Below are positions 20,448-31,359 of a stretch of DNA of 64,000 nt, piece by piece. The translations under genes were made by a program, and so were the position numbers. The notes beneath the pieces were generated by a model that did no database searches, was not told where the DNA came from, and saw only the letters and a program-made list of their open reading frames with translations. Source of the stretch: Gonatopus flavifemur (Eukaryota; Arthropoda; Insecta; Hymenoptera; Dryinidae); contig JAFFJZ010000014.1 in assembly GCA_018340375.1 (NCBI GenBank), positions 62,001-126,000 of the forward strand, read 5' to 3'. The first letter of the stretch is position 1, and the number at the start of each line of letters is the position of its first letter.

Positions 20448-23400
20448 CCTCCCCGTGGATGATTGCGGGTCTTCCAGGGGGATATTCATGATACCTGTCC
20501 TTGATATCCTTTTTATCCATCCCTGGTAGTATCTGCTTCCTTTACGTGGTGGGGAGGATAAGTATCTCAGAGTTGGATCTTTTTTTTTGAGTGGAATAAA
20601 CTACTCAAGAGAAAGAATAAAAACTGAGAAAAACGAAATCATCCTAATGCCAGAAACATCGGCAAAATCAAACGGAAGGAAAGCAAGGGGAAACTACCTT
20701 CCTTGACATGTTTCAATACTTCCCGAGGAAATGAAACCTTTTTCCTAACCTGGAATATTATGTAACAAAAACAAACAAACAAATTAATAAATACATGATG
20801 GCGCTCTCTCGAGTAAAATATTCCGGAGGTAAACTAGTCTCCCGTTCGGATCTCCGGGTGGAGGCTGCTCGAGGAAGCTTCATCAGCAAGGAACGAAAAC
20901 CGAAGAATAGGATAGGGAGAAGAAACAACATTCTTCGAGTCGGAGCGTGGAATGTTAGATCACTGAGGCAAGCGGGAAAATTAGAAAATTTGAAATTAGA
21001 AATGAATAGGTTGAATATAGACGTAATGGGGATTAGCGAAATGAGATGGCCACAAGAGGGCGATTTCTGGAGTGGGGATTATAGAATAATTCATACAGGA
21101 TCAAAGAACGGTCAAGCAGGTGTAGGAATTGTAATGCATAGAAGAGTAGGAAATAGAATAGAAAATTATTTGCAACATAATGAACGTGTGATGATGGTTA
21201 GAATCAGAAAAAAACCGGTAGACACAATCATAGTCCAAGTATACATGCCCACATCTGCATATTCGGAGGAAGATATTGAAAAAACGTACGAAGAAATAGA
21301 AGAAGTGATAGAATATGTGAAGGGAGAAGAGAATTTGATAGTGATGGGGGATTGGAATGCGGTAGTAGGACAAGGAAAAGAGGACAACATTATAGGAGAT
21401 TTCGCGTTAGGGAGGAGGAACGATAGAGGACAACGTTTAGTCGAATTTTGTGAAAATCATGAGATGGTTATCACAAACACTTTATTCGAAAATCATCCAA
21501 GAAGAATCTACACTTGGAAAATGCCAGGAGATACAGCAAGATACCAAATTGATTACATATTAGTGAAACAAAGATTCAGAAACCAAGTGAAAAACTGTAA
21601 AACTTATCCAGGTGCAGATATAGATAGTGATCATAATATGTTGATGATGAAATTTTCTCTGAAATTCAAATCTCTGAAGAAGAAAAGGAAAATGCAGAAA
21701 AGATGGAATTTGAAGAACCTCAAGCAAAAACAAACGCATGAGGCATTCGAGAAAATGTTGGATGAAAAATTGGGAGATCAAAAAGAGAAAGACTTGGGAA
21801 TAGAGAGGAGATGGACAAAGATGAAGGGGAATATAAGAGAATGTGCGGATAAGATTCTGAAGAATGATGGAGTAGAAGCTAAAAACCCATGGATAACGGG
21901 AGAAATTTTAGAATTGATAAATGAAAGAAGAAAATACAAGAATAATGATAGCCAAGAAGGCCAGCAACGATACAAATCATTGAGAAATAAAATAATAAGA
22001 GAATCAAGGAAAGCAAAAGAACAGTGGTTAGAAGAGAAATGTCAGGAAATAGAAATAAGATTGCATTTAGGAAAAATAGATGAAGCATATAGGATTATTA
22101 AAAGATTTTTCGGACAAATGAAATCTAGGAGCAATAGGATTAGAAATTCTCTAGGACGACAATTGATAAAAACGGAAGAGAAAATAGAACAGTGGATCAA
22201 TCATTTGGAAGACTTGTATAAAGGAAACGATGATATAGCGCTTTGAGAGAAGGAGGAGGATGTAGATGAGGAAGAATTGGGAGATTCGATATTGAGATCA
22301 GAATTCGACAAGGCTTTGAAAGAATTGAAAAATAATAAAGCGCCAGGCATAGATGGCATAAGTGCGGACCTTATAAAAGCCTCCAGTGAAGGAACTCGCG
22401 ACGCACTGTTTGAATTGATCAGAGATATGTACGAGAAAGGAGAAGTACCAGAAGATTTCCAAAAGAATAAAATTGTCGCTATCCCGAAAAAACAAGGGGC
22501 GGACAAATGCGAGAACTACAGAACGATCAGTTGAACTTCACATGCTTCGGAAATACTGACCAAAATTATATACAGGAGGATGGAAAATAAAATAGAGAGT
22601 AGATTGGCAGGGGATCAGTTTGGTTTTAGAAAAAATAGGGGAACGCGAGAAGCAATCTTAGCACTCAGGGCAGTAATAGAGAAAAGGATAGCGCTGAAGA
22701 AATCTGTGTACATAGGTTTTGTAGATATACAAAAAGCTTTCGATAATGTGGACTAGGAGAAGATGTTTGCGATCCTGAAGAAGGTGGGAATAAATTTTAA
22801 AGATAGAAGAATAATATACGAATTATATAAGAATCAAAGTGCAATAATAGACATAGAGGGTCAGGAAGGGGAAGCACAAATAAGAAGAGGGGTGAGACAA
22901 GGATGCTCATTATCGCCACTGATGTTCAATTTATATATAGAAGAAGCAATGAACGAAGTGAAGGAGGAAATTCAATCGAAATTACAGATTCAGGGAGAAA
23001 ATATAAGTATGTTGAGATTCGCGGATGACTCAGCTATATTGGCCACGAGTAGTACTGAGTTAGAAAATATTCTCAACACCATGAGAACAATATTATTGGA
23101 AAACTATTGTATGAATATAAATAAAGACAAAACAAAATTCATGATGTGTACAGCAGCGAAAACAGCTAGAAGAACGAGAATCAAAATAGATACCGAGACA
23201 ATTTAACAGGTGAAAGAATTCAAATATCTAGGAAGCATAATTACAGAGAACGGCAAAAGCGAAAGAGATATAAGAGCAAGAATAGCACAAGGGAAACAGG
23301 CTTTTTATCAAAAGAGACAGTTATTATGTTCAAAAAATATAAGCTTGGAAGTAAGGAAGAAATTCTTGAAAAGTTACGTTTGGAGCACAGCATTATATGG

Positions 23401-23801
23401 TTGCGAAACTTGGACAATGGGGAAAACTGATCAACGAAGACTTGAAGCTTTTGAAATGTGGTGTTATAGGAGGATGCTCAGGATAAAATGGATAGACAAA
23501 GTCAAAAATGAAGAAGTACTCGAGCAGATAAATGAAGGAAGAAATCTTTCGAAACACATCGTGAAAAGGAGAAGCAATCTTATAGGACACACATTATGGC
23601 ATGAGAGTTTATTGAAAACAATATTGGAAGGGAAAATGAATGGTAAAACTGGTAAAGGTAGACCTAGAGCAAGTTATATGAAGCAAATCGTACAAGACAA
23701 GGGATGTAGTAGATATGTAGAAATTAAACGTTTGGCGGATAATAGACAGGGGTGGAGGGTTTCATCAAACCAGTCGTAAGACTGATTACTTCATGATGAT
23801 G
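20448..23801 (+). mobile_element. Full-length RTE-like LINE, 3354 bp, with 11-bp target duplication
   Basis: The direct repeat ACCATAATCAT borders it at 20437-20447 and 23802-23812. The 3' end is TTACTTCATGATGATG, a short ATG-repeat tail; the second copy at 62661 ends in a longer run of the same triplet. One ORF encodes an apurinic endonuclease and reverse transcriptase with no separate gag-like ORF, an architecture like the RTE group. It is inserted in the 20144-23999 element. Confidence 0.9.
20795..23779 (+). pseudogene. LINE endonuclease-reverse transcriptase polyprotein
   Basis: The endonuclease domain (about residues 45-290) has GAWNVRSL, ISEMRW, GDWNAVVG, RYQIDYILV and DSDHNML. The reverse transcriptase follows with NNKAPGIDGI, GDQFGFRKN, DIQKAFDNVD, RQGCSLSPL and the catalytic FADDSA. 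The C-terminal ALYGCETWT block precedes the 3' tail. The frame is continuous with four nonsense codons (22244, 22532, about 22754, 23204) and no frameshift. Comparison with the second copy shows which residues became stops, for example the Trp of NVDW and the Glu of ETIEQV. It would nick target DNA and prime cDNA synthesis there. Confidence 0.92.
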
Positions 23802-25493
23802 ACCATAATCATGAACATAACAAAGGGAAATCAAGTTCACCGTGGGGTTGTGTTGGCAAATCAATGTTTTTTACTTTTCGTTTGATTTAATCAATGATCT
23901 ATGACTAATTCCATTTCATACTGCAACAAAATGACAACTTCATACTGTTAGTACATTTTTTTTCGTTGATTTGGTTTTTCGTTGATTCGGCACCGACCCA
24001 TAATTGGTAACAGAACCTTCAAAACGCGCCTGCTTGAGAGAGTCTAATGGAAATCACACACCTTCTGACATACTTTCTAATTGGGCAGAATCTTATTCAG
24101 AACGTCAAAATTCTCTCAAAAACAATCGAGGAAAGGCTAGTTTGTCATCCCTCAAACTCTATTTGGACACGTACCAATGTATTAAACCGCCTTTGGGAAT
24201 AAGTTTGGTGCGTCGCATATTTATTTACATTTCCAATGAAAATCCTAAAAAATGTATTATAATAAAGTCTTTATCAGTTCAGTTGGAATGTGATTTCTTG
24301 AAAATTATTGGTGAGATAAAACATATTGAACAGTCTGAAGACTCGTCAATTTGGCTCTCAATTTTTGCAAATTCTTGGCCAGAGTTAGCAGAAAGAATAA
24401 TTGTATGATGTAAAACTTCTAGAATTCAAGAAGTGAAAGATTTCTACAAAGACCATAAAGGGATCATCGATGAAGGTATTGAAGTTCGGAAATTTAGTAG
24501 ATAAGATAGAAATAGAATACGTTCATCTATTAAAGATAATTATGAGTTTTCACTGAATTTTTCATCGGTTTGAAATAAAATAATTTTCCTTCAATTAAAA
24601 TTGCTTTCCTGTATAGAAAATGATTTGATCCCCAATAATTTTTGATCATAGGAAAATATGATAATATTATTGGATTACTTCTCCTGCCCCTCTACGTTAC
24701 TATATCGAAGTATATGAAAATTGCAGAAGCAAAATCAGATCACATATCAAAAGCATTTATATCACGTACATTCATTTTACATGTTAAGGTAATGGAATCA
24801 GTGTTTCTATTGAAAGTCACTCTTCTATTGGAACTGATACAAATGTGAAAGCAACATGTTATGAATAAATTCATTGTTTTAGGACAAGAACGATATTGAA
24901 AAAGAAAAAGAAGCATCAGACGGATGGCTCAGAATATACGACCAGCCCCATTTTCCATATACGATATTTGGAGGACCAATTGAAAATATTCAGGAAATAT
25001 ATGTCGTCGTGAATTCCGAAGAGTACTATTTTCCGGACCCAGTTAGGGTGGTGGACGCCTGTTTTAAATGTTTGACTGCATTAGATAGGTGGCCGTACTC
25101 GTGCGATTATGTTTGGGCCTTGATACAAATTATGATTTACAATATCTAACCCCACAAAACATACCCAAGTTTGAGTAGGTTTGTAACTGCTTTAAAGAAT
25201 ACTTAATGTTCAATTACAGAGTATAATGATAACTGAACTGATCATTACATTTTCAAACAGTTTATAATATGGGTTAAATATAAATCTTGGTATGAATGTT
25301 AATTTTTACAATAAAAAATAGAGCGCCCAGAAGTTTTATAGATAATTGCTTGTCGTGAATGGCCAAAAAAACAATATTGAGTTGAGAAGTAGATGAACAC
25401 ATAAAAAGCAATTATCTTGAAAACAGAATATTAATATAAATCGAACAAGAAATTTATATTAGAACCAACTGTCATAGATTGTTGGAATGATAG

Positions 25494-26448
25494 GTGATTA
25501 TCAGAATTATTATCGGGCATGATCAAAAACGAATATATCAACGAATAAAACGAACTCTGGTCATCACTTGCTCCTTTGATTGGAGAAAAACAACAGAAGA
25601 AATAATTATTCATTCAAATTTCGTTCTTATTTTACATCCTTATGCTTTGGAAATGTATTCTAGGAAGATATTCGACTTTGTTCTCAAATTTATCTTAATG
25701 CTGTACGCGGATCCGAACCTGCCTCGTAAAATCGTTCAAACAATAATAGAATATCTTCATACATTTTTGAGAGAAATTTTCTCCCCATCTTCAGAGAATG
25801 AGATTCTTTATATTTTACGGAGGAATAATGTTTCGAATGACATTCTTCGAGAAATACATGATTGTTTTACTAAACATGGATCAACTTTTGAACAATTTTC
25901 AACAGAAACAAAAAGGTTCACTATCTTGAAAAGTAAAGGATTCATCGACTACAAGTTATATAAAATTGGTGAAAATTTGATAAAAACAAATATCGGGGCT
26001 AAGATACAGATAACAAGTGAATCTGTTCATGGCATACACATTCCATTAAGAAAAACGTTGAAAACGTTCTTAGAAATCAAAAATATCTTTCAACAAATAA
26101 TGGATTATTTGGAATATTTGAAGAAAAAAAAATATTTAGTTTCCAACATTGTTCAAGCAGACATGTGGTCAAATAGTAGGCATAATGGAGGAAGTGTACT
26201 TCCTCTTATATTATTTCATGATGACCTGGAAACAGGTAACGCTCTTGGAAGTCATGCTGGAAGTAATCAGTTCGGTGCTACTTATGCTTCGATTACTTGT
26301 CTCCCACCGCATTTGCAATCAAAACTGAGTGGCATTTTATTCGTTTCTTCAGTGCATTTCGAAAATATTATAAAGTTTGGGAACGAACCCGTTTTTGCAC
26401 CGATTATCAAAGAAATGAACTATTTACAAAATGAAGGAATTTCTGTGA
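25494..26448 (+). CDS. Uncharacterised protein, partial, DDLETGNALGSHAG family
   Basis: An open frame of about 318 residues runs until it meets a foreign terminal repeat at 26449. It includes RKTLKTFLEIKNIFQQIMDY, IVQADMWSN and FHDDLETGNALGSHAG followed by LPPHLQSKLSGILFV. I recall similar proteins of unknown function as multi-copy genes in insect and cnidarian genomes, often near proteins like the six-exon gene upstream; the two may belong to one large element. The C-terminus is missing and the true start is uncertain because earlier exons may be spliced. No stop is present in the partial frame. Confidence 0.45.
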
Positions 26449-26687
26449 GTGACAAAAGTTTCTTAGTTTTTAGCGTAGAATCTGAACCGGTAGTGAAAAG
26501 TAGGGGATTCCATTTAAAGAACATGAGTTGACCTCAGAATGACCTTGGAAGTGGGATCTGAGGGCGAAGCCAAGTTCACCATCGGATGTCCCCCTCAGAT
26601 TCTCAGATTTTTTTTCCCGGAACATTTTCTCCTGAATCTATTCGTTTTCGAGATATTCTGAGTGACAGATTGAAATGGGACACCCTG
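26449..26687. repeat. Solo terminal repeat of the copy A/B DD41D subfamily
   Basis: The 239-bp segment ends TTGAAATGGGACACCCTG followed by TA and matches the outer 240 bp of the copy A right arm. No transposase or second arm is attached. It truncates the upstream reading frame, which reads on into the repeat by chance. Confidence 0.75.
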
Positions 26688-26989
26688 TATATGTATGTGG
26701 GGCATTCTTCGTGAAATCGGCCACCCCCCCCCCCCTGCACATCTCAATTTTGAAGATAGAGATCTCGGAGATCAATCAAAATTCTCGTTGGAGTGTCTAC
26801 TTTTCATTACCGTATGGTGTTTTTTGGACATGGCGGCCATTTTGCCAATATGGCGGCTGAAACGAAGGGAAGACGTGTTGAGAATAATCAAAACCAGTCC
26901 TAGAAATATGATACGTGAGTGTTGGATAGTTCTGCGGACTGGGACATGTAACTCGGGCCTTCTGGATTAATTGCATGCGGTTGGAATAC

Positions 26990-27610
26990 TGAAATTGCAA
27001 ATGGTGGATCCAATATGGCGGCCGGAAATTCGAAATTGCTTCGAATTTTCTGAAACATGGGGAAAAGGGGTTTTTCGGGTCGCTGATGACGAATCCGAAC
27101 TCAGACTTCCGGAATTACTAGTGGCGGATTCAATATGGCGGTCGGAAAAATTATAACTCTCTTGGATTTTTGCGAACATTGTCATACTGAGGTTTTTGGG
27201 GTCGCGGAACAAGAATCCAAACCCAGATTTCCGGAATTGCAAATGACGGAATTGGAAATTGAAATAGCGTTCCGAATTTCCTGAAACATTGGGGAAGGGT
27301 TTTTTTTGGGTCGCTGATGACGAATTCAATCTCAGATTTCCGGAATTACGAATAGCGGATCCAATATGGCGCTCGGAAGAATTATAAATCGCTCAAATTT
27401 GCGGAAACATTGACATACTGAAGTTTTTGGGGTCGCTGATCAAGAATCCGGACTCGAATTCCCGGAATGGCGAATGGCTAATCCAATATGACGGTCGGAA
27501 GAATCATCAATCTCTTGAATTTGTGGAAACAATGTCATACTGAGATTTTTGGAGTCGCTGATAGACATTTGAATCCGGATTCTCGGAATTATGAATGGAA
27601 AATTCGATAT
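26990..27610. repeat. Tandem repeats of about 120 bp in the left arm
   Basis: Five to six units each contain a variant of CCAATATGGCGG followed by CGGAA and later GGTTTTTGGGGTCGC. The motif starts near 27019, 27133, 27361, 27482 and 27603, with a decayed unit near 27250. Confidence 0.75.
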
Positions 27611-27994
27611 GACGGTCTGGATATGAGGAATCATCCGTCCTCCGACGTGAATCTTTGTTCCGAGAAAGTTCTGGTCGTTCATTATGAACTTGAGGTCAGA
27701 TTCCGGAAACTAGAACGAACGCCCCACGTTCAATGATCCGCAAGCACATTTGATATGATGGAAACGAATATTATATCAATTTCAGGAATTATTTGGGGTC
27801 TGGTCACACAAATTCACAAACTTCCAATAGACTCCCTCCCAATGAAACTCCTTGCAAATCTCCCTCGAATCAAACCATGAATACTGCTGGTTCTTGACTT
27901 GCGGATTCGTGTATTCAGGCTCCCAGCTGTCAGCATTAGCATAACCCAATGTGCACCACGAGGAGGTTGCACGACCAGACTTTGCACATCGAGT

Positions 27995-28010
27995 GGCCCT
28001 GAAAAGGGCC
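27995..28010 (-). promoter_or_regulatory. Perfect histone-mRNA-like 3' stem-loop after a transposase gene
   Basis: The minus strand reads GGCCCTTTTCAGGGCC, matching GGYYYUUHUHARRRCC at all 16 positions with a fully paired 6-bp stem and TTTC loop. It sits 54 nt downstream of the transposase stop (28065) in sense orientation. The flank (GATGTGCAAAGTC, then CAACCTCCTCGTGGTGCACA) is shared with the DD41D elements. Confidence 0.55.
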
Positions 28011-28064
28011 GTCGATTGTCACATGTCCCTCAGTCAACAAGTTTGCAACTACGTGTACATTACC

Positions 28065-29975
28065 TCATGGTTGTCCATTTGGCCACCATACTCTGTTTTG
28101 TTCATCGTTAGAGTACCTTTTGAGGAGCACTTCATTATCGGATCCTATCAAAAACCCATGGTTTTTCAGAATCTTAGGTACAGGTTGGGCATTCTCGAAT
28201 CGTTTGTTGAGTTTCCGTCTCATCTTTTCGTGAAATACTTCATCATAGTACATGATGCTTATGGTTTCAAAATGACTCTTTGCCCAGCTGTAGAGTTTTT
28301 GGGGCGTCAATATAGCATTTTGAGGTTTGGCAGTCAGACTCGCTCTGTATGCTCCTCTTTTGGAAGTAGCGCCGATCCCGTCATAAGCACCTTCGCCATG
28401 AGCAGTTGCACTGTGATGCCATTCAGCGTCAACATTGGAATCTCCTTTGTGATGAACTAAATTCGCGATTTGAAATTCATTTTTGAAGTGCTGCTTTGCT
28501 CCGTCACTGGTATGAATAATCTCATTCACTTTTTCCACATTGCATTGAATTTCAGGAATTAACAATGTCTGGATAGCATAAACAGCGGAAGTGTGGTGTT
28601 TTAAACTTTCAGAGAGGAATAAATAACTCTTGTGCTTATTATCGCGCCCTTCCTCATGATAATAAATGGCAGAGAACACAGTGCATTGGTCGTTATTGGA
28701 ATGAAATGCTTGTGAGGCATCCTGGCAAACATATGCGTAGTTCTCAGAAAAATCAAACGTAACCAATACTCCGCCATCGCAAAGATTGTATTTTCGTTCT
28801 CGGATAAAAAGACTCTGTTGCTGAGAGATAGATGGATGAGATTTGAGGATTGTCAGTTTTTCACACAATTCAAGTATGAAATCATCAATTTTCATGACTT
28901 CTGTTTGTAGAGTCGAACGATCCGTTGCTGTCCAAACTGAATATTGAATATCTGTGATGAATGAATTCTCCAGTAGATTATGTAATTTCTCCGAGAACTG
29001 CGAAACTCCTGGACAGTCATTCCATGCGTCTAGATAACAATCAGCACGAGGTCTCTCAGAAACAATTTCATTGAGGCAGTCTTTGTAATTAGTTAGTGGC
29101 TTTTGTGTATTCAACGTCAGCTTTTGAATATCAATTGCATCCAACATCAATTTCGGATTTTGATGTATTGTGCAAACACAAACTGAATGTGTTCCACAAG
29201 CCCCAGGGAGTATGCAATTTTTTGGTCTCAGTTTAGCAAACGCGCTGAAGCAGATAATATGTTCTGGGTGAGACTGTTTGTATACGGTATAACGTTCTTT
29301 CAAACCCATCAGTAAGAGACGTTTCTGTTTCAGCGTTCGCTCTCAATCAATTTTCACAGGAACGACATCTTCCGATGCAGGCATTATCCTGCTATTCATG
29401 TCACTCGTATAAAATCCATGTACTGTTTCTAAAGTTGTTTGAGAGAGTTTTCTCGCCTCCCTTGCAATACTATCGGGTAAAATGCCAGCTTTCATCTTCA
29501 ATTCCTTAGATTTGTTGGCCAAATATCGCGTTGTAACGAATTCTTGGGCGATTTTCCTCGCACTCCGAGATGATGGGGCGATAGTTAAAATTTGTAATTT
29601 CAATGGATTGTTGGGTTCCAAGGTTGAAAATTTCTCCTTGAGCTTATCCAGCACTCCTTCCAGTTCAATTCCTCTGTTCGTGCGTGTATCATTGAAACCT
29701 TCGTGTGTCTCATCCTCCAATTGAACATTCATTCCCATAGAACTCTCAATACTACAAATATTCCCACCGCTATCATTTGATTCATGAACCACATCGTCAT
29801 TTTGTAATTTGTCCGATGAACCCTTCTTTATACATGCAGCACAAATCCTCGAATTCGCGCATAAGTCAGGAAATTGCTGTAACATAACCTCCGATATTTT
29901 TCGTAAATTTCTACCAACGTGCCCGGCAGTTTTGAATGGATTTGCACATCGGTCCGTTCGAAGAATTCGCGGCAT
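28065..29975 (-). pseudogene. DDE-like transposase of the ENY/SDG/DGIG family, one stop codon
   Basis: The N-terminus has a Cys/His-type region (CANPF, CANSRICAACIKKG). A block at FYTSDMNSRIMPA leads to the core. Conserved core motifs are TFDFSENYAYVCQDASQAFH, HTSDGAKQHFKN and HGEGAYDGIGATSKRG, which could supply the acidic catalytic residues of an RNase H fold. The frame is 636 codons long and interrupted only by TGA at 29343-29345. I recognise the protein as a recurring repeat family in arthropods and cnidarians but cannot assign its superfamily name. A histone-like stem-loop follows its stop. Confidence 0.65.
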
Positions 29976-30239
29976 CGTGTATTAGATGATCAGATAAATC
30001 AGATGAAAATATGCGAACTCCTAGTACGATTTCATAAGTTAAAACACAAGAACTTTGAGGTTCAAACGTCGCGAACATTCATCAAGTGACAATGTAAAAC
30101 GATGAATAACAGGAGACGAGGAAAACAACTGACGTTGCAATGAAACCACATGGAATTAGGTGCGGACATTACTGAACAATACACTGTCAGTTGATAAGAA
30201 TCGATTTCACGTATTTATTCGTTCATTTTCAGCTGATTT

Positions 30240-31047
30240 ATTCGACATTCTAATATATGAAGCCGCGAATTCTTCGAAAAAGCCAATGATTTATCCACTC
30301 AAAACAGCCGCACACAATGGCAGAAATTCGCGAAAGATATCGGAGGTTAAGTTACAAGGATTTCCTGACTTATACGCGAATTCCAGAATCTAAGCTGCAT
30401 GTATGGAAGAAGGTTCATCGTACAAATTACGAGATGACAAGGTGGTTGATGAATTGAATGATAGAGGTGCAAATATTGAAAGTATTGAGAGGTCGATTGT
30501 CCAGGAGGTTCGCAGTTCTCGGAGAAATTACATGATCTACTGGAGGATCCATTGATCACGGGTATTCAATATTCAGTTTGGACGGCAACGGATCGTTCAA
30601 CTCTACAAACAGTAATGATGAGAATTGATAATTTTATACAACAATTGTGCAATAGACTGACAATACTCAAACCTCATTCATTTATGTCTGAGCGACAGAA
30701 TCTTTTCATCCAGGAACGGAAACACAATCTTCGCGATGGCGGAGCACCGATTACGTTTGATTTTTTGAGAACTCAGTATATGTTAACCACGATGCCTCAA
30801 AAGCATTTGAATTTCGATACCGAACAATGCACCGTGTTTCCTGCTATTCATTATCACAAGGACGCGATGTTGAGCACAAGAGTTACGTATTCTGATCAGA
30901 AAGTCTAAAACACAACACCTTTGCTGTTTATGCTACCCAGACTTTGTTAATTTCTGAAATCCAACGGAATGTGAGAAGGATGAATAGGATTATCCGTACC
31001 AGAGACGGAGCGAAGCAGCACTTCAAAAATAAATTCCAGGATGAATA
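30240..31047 (+). pseudogene. Deleted, inverted copy of the same transposase
   Basis: The start region (GATTTATTCG, CCGCGAATTCTTCG) and the block NSRKISEVKLQGFPDLYANS match the N-terminus of the minus-strand gene. The sequence then jumps across a deletion of about 290 residues to DCPG and the TGIQYSVWTATDRSTLQT block. It ends in decayed core sequence around 31040. The ATG is lost and several stops and frameshifts are present. The head-to-head arrangement makes the whole element an imperfect palindrome. Confidence 0.75.
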
Positions 31048-31359
31048 TGATCAGGCCCCAAATAATTCTTGAAATCAATATAATATTTGATCCCATCATA
31101 TTAAATGTGCTTGCGGATCATTGAACGTGTTGCGTTCGTTCTGGTTTCCGGAATCTGACCTCAGGTTCATAATGAACGACCAGAAATTCCTCGGAACAAA
31201 GATTCACGTCAGAGGACGGATGATTCCTCATATCCAGACCGTCATATCGAATCTTCCATTCATAATTCCGAGAATCCGGATTCGAATGTCTATCAGCGAC
31301 CCCAAAAATCTCAGTATGACGTTGTTTCCACAAATTCAAGAGATTGATAATTGTTCTGA

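Larger units (their letters stand above)
20144..23999. mobile_element. Nonautonomous DNA transposon interrupted by a LINE
   Basis: The terminal inverted repeats are about 130 bp (20144-20275 and 23868-23999) and start GGGGGTCAGTGCC on the left and GGGTCGGTGCC on the right. They are flanked by ATAATT on both sides (20138-20143 and 24000-24005). The inner part AATCAACGAAAAACC is shared with the MITE at 8626-8765. Removing the LINE leaves about 0.5 kb with no coding region. The insertion lies in intron 3 of the surrounding gene, 8 bp before its acceptor boundary. Confidence 0.85.
19204..25149 (+). pseudogene. Six-exon gene of an uncharacterised, probably TE-linked family
   Basis: I infer exons 19204-19258, 19445-19598, 19824-20059, 24014-24496, 24652-24788 and 24883-25149, each with GT/AG borders. 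The phases match at every junction and the sum is 1332 nt (443 residues). Landmarks are LLKSTTAGRLILGKYKAKNA in exon 2, IEELFPTGEIDYFYTPYY in exon 3, LYLDTYQCIKPPLGISL in exon 4 and YVWALIQIMIYNI at the C-terminus. Similar proteins, without known function, recur in repeat-rich arthropod genomes as I recall them. Two in-frame stops (TAA 19831-19833, TGA 24406-24408) suggest a recently dead copy. Intron 3 holds the 20144-23999 transposon with its LINE. Confidence 0.55.

Noticed and set aside
26449..26531. C-terminal 27 codons of the frame that starts at 25494
   Set aside because: They read into a DD41D terminal repeat, which also gives similar peptides at other loci; not part of the original protein.
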